This document shows positions 63,295 to 64,000 of a stretch of 64,000 bases of DNA, one piece after another. The notes under the pieces were generated by a model. That model saw nothing but the letters and a program-made list of their open reading frames with translations, was not told where the DNA came from and did no database searches. Both the position numbers and the translations under genes were made by a program. How positions within the stretch are numbered: position 1 is the first letter of the stretch; each line of letters opens with the position of its first letter. The DNA is taken from positions 62,001 to 126,000 of the forward strand of contig CAZKNH010000001.1 of NCBI GenBank assembly GCA_964553875.1, read 5' to 3'. The DNA is from ZC4RG20 sp964553875 (GTDB lineage: Bacteria > Pseudomonadota > Gammaproteobacteria > Steroidobacterales > Rariloculaceae).

Positions 63295-64000
63295 ATGCGA
63301 CGATTACTCCACTCCGCGCTCGCTGCGGTCGCCGTCTCGTGCGCCGCGAACGCCGCTGAATTCGATCTATCGACGGCGACGATCGAAGACATCAACGCCG
63401 CGTTCGATGCCGGTGCGCTCACGTCCGAAAGGCTCGTGCAGCTCTATCTGAATCGAATCGAGGCGTACGACAAGAACGGACCGAGAATCAACGCGATCAT
63501 CACGTTGAATCCGGATGCGCTCGAGATCGCTCGAGCCCTCGACGAGGAACGGCGTACGAAGGGTCCGCGCAGCAAGCTGCACGGGATTCCCGTCGTGTTC
63601 AAGGACCTGTTCGACACGAAGGACATGCCGACTACGGCAGGGTTCTTGCCGATGAAGGATTCGCAGCCCATTCACGACGCGACCGTCGTCAAGCGATTGC
63701 GTGATGCGGGCGCAATCATCTTCGCGAAGGTCAATCTGAGCGACTGGTTCGGCGTGCCTCCTCCCGGCGATCAGTCGACGGTGCTCGGCCGCACGCTGAA
63801 TCCGTACAACCTCGAGCTCAGCCCGAGCGGCTCCTCGGGCGGCACGGGCGCGGCGCTCGCCGCGGGCTTCGCGCAGATCGGGCTCGGCAGCGAGACCGGG
63901 ACGTCGATTCGCGGACCGAGCGCCGCGAACAGCGTCGTGGGGCTCGCGCCGACGCGCGGCCTGATCAGCAGGACCGGTCAGGTGATGACGTCGTTCACGC
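63295..64000 (+). CDS. Exported amidase (3' truncated by window edge)
   Basis: The first 235 codons of an amidase-signature protein. The signal peptide is about 1-20 (ALAAVAVSCAANAA). Catalytic residues are in place: Lys103 in VVFKDLFDTKD, the SGSSGGTGAALAAG loop (cis-Ser near 180-181) and the nucleophile Ser204 in SETGTSIRGPSA. It is a conventional family member, unlike the Cys-rich neighbour. AAGGAAAG lies upstream of ATG 63295. Continues beyond the window. Confidence 0.92.
   Translation, partial: MRRLLHSALAAVAVSCAANAAEFDLSTATIEDINAAFDAGALTSERLVQLYLNRIEAYDKNGPRINAIITLNPDALEIARALDEERRTKGPRSKLHGIPVVFKDLFDTKDMPTTAGFLPMKDSQPIHDATVVKRLRDAGAIIFAKVNLSDWFGVPPPGDQSTVLGRTLNPYNLELSPSGSSGGTGAALAAGFAQIGLGSETGTSIRGPSAANSVVGLAPTRGLISRTGQVMTSFT

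Noticed and set aside
1..64000. CRISPR arrays, tRNA, rRNA, prophage or insertion-sequence transposase
   Set aside because: No regularly spaced repeats, no cloverleaf with a GGTTCRA arm, and no transposase or integrase motifs were found on reading both strands.

Overview
The window is a GC-rich, densely coded chromosomal segment from a Gram-negative bacterium, most likely a gammaproteobacterium near the Steroidobacteraceae and Xanthomonadales-like lineages. This placement is inferred from gene content: three large TonB-dependent receptors, a complete ccoNOQP-ccoI-ccoS cbb3 oxidase cluster, DUF6152 and DUF6491 proteins, many Tat-exported enzymes, and GTGTCAGACAC / GGGGTCAGACCCC palindromes. No rRNA, tRNA, CRISPR array or phage module was seen.

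Left part (1-18.3 kb): the 3' end of phosphoenolpyruvate synthase; a TonB-dependent receptor with a candidate sigma-70 promoter; a Tat-exported TIM-barrel isomerase; a PQQ-type sugar dehydrogenase; RidA; a HELGH exported protein; an MHS-type permease; a glycine-zipper protein; a DUF6152 pair; a TauE/SafE permease; DUF488; a two-subunit molybdenum hydroxylase; a GyrI-like protein; and an XRE/MmyB-type regulator.

Accessory patch (about 18.3-22.8 kb): base composition looks less GC-rich here. The patch holds a class D beta-lactamase-like gene, a cupin protein, a methyltransferase and three broken genes: a headless GNAT, a GNAT with its centre deleted, and the first ~40 codons of a glycosyltransferase. 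It looks like a decaying island.

Middle (22.9-38.5 kb): a second-type FtsH; two Old Yellow Enzymes flanking a LysR regulator; PhoX; a LOG-family nucleotide hydrolase; PutP and BCCT osmolyte transporters; an aldo/keto reductase; and pirin. The cbb3 oxidase and its copper-ATPase assembly cluster follows (38.7-44.6 kb), with translationally overlapping genes.

Right part (44.7-52.4 kb): a DUF6491 protein, a cytochrome c'-like protein, a sterol-desaturase-family membrane oxygenase, a BlaI plus M56-TonB_C pair, a GT2 glycosyltransferase, an orphan soluble histidine kinase behind a long hairpin, and an LpxH-like phosphoesterase.

The end of the window (52.4-64 kb) is the most interesting block: ECF sigma, FecR, an STN-bearing TonB receptor, a divergent DsbA-type protein, a paralogous TonB receptor without STN, a cysteine-rich exported amidase, and a second exported amidase cut by the window end. 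Both receptors carry a perfect 12-residue EF-hand-type loop at the same place. I infer a surface-signalled uptake and amide-hydrolysis locus with a calcium-dependent receptor loop. Its substrate is unknown.
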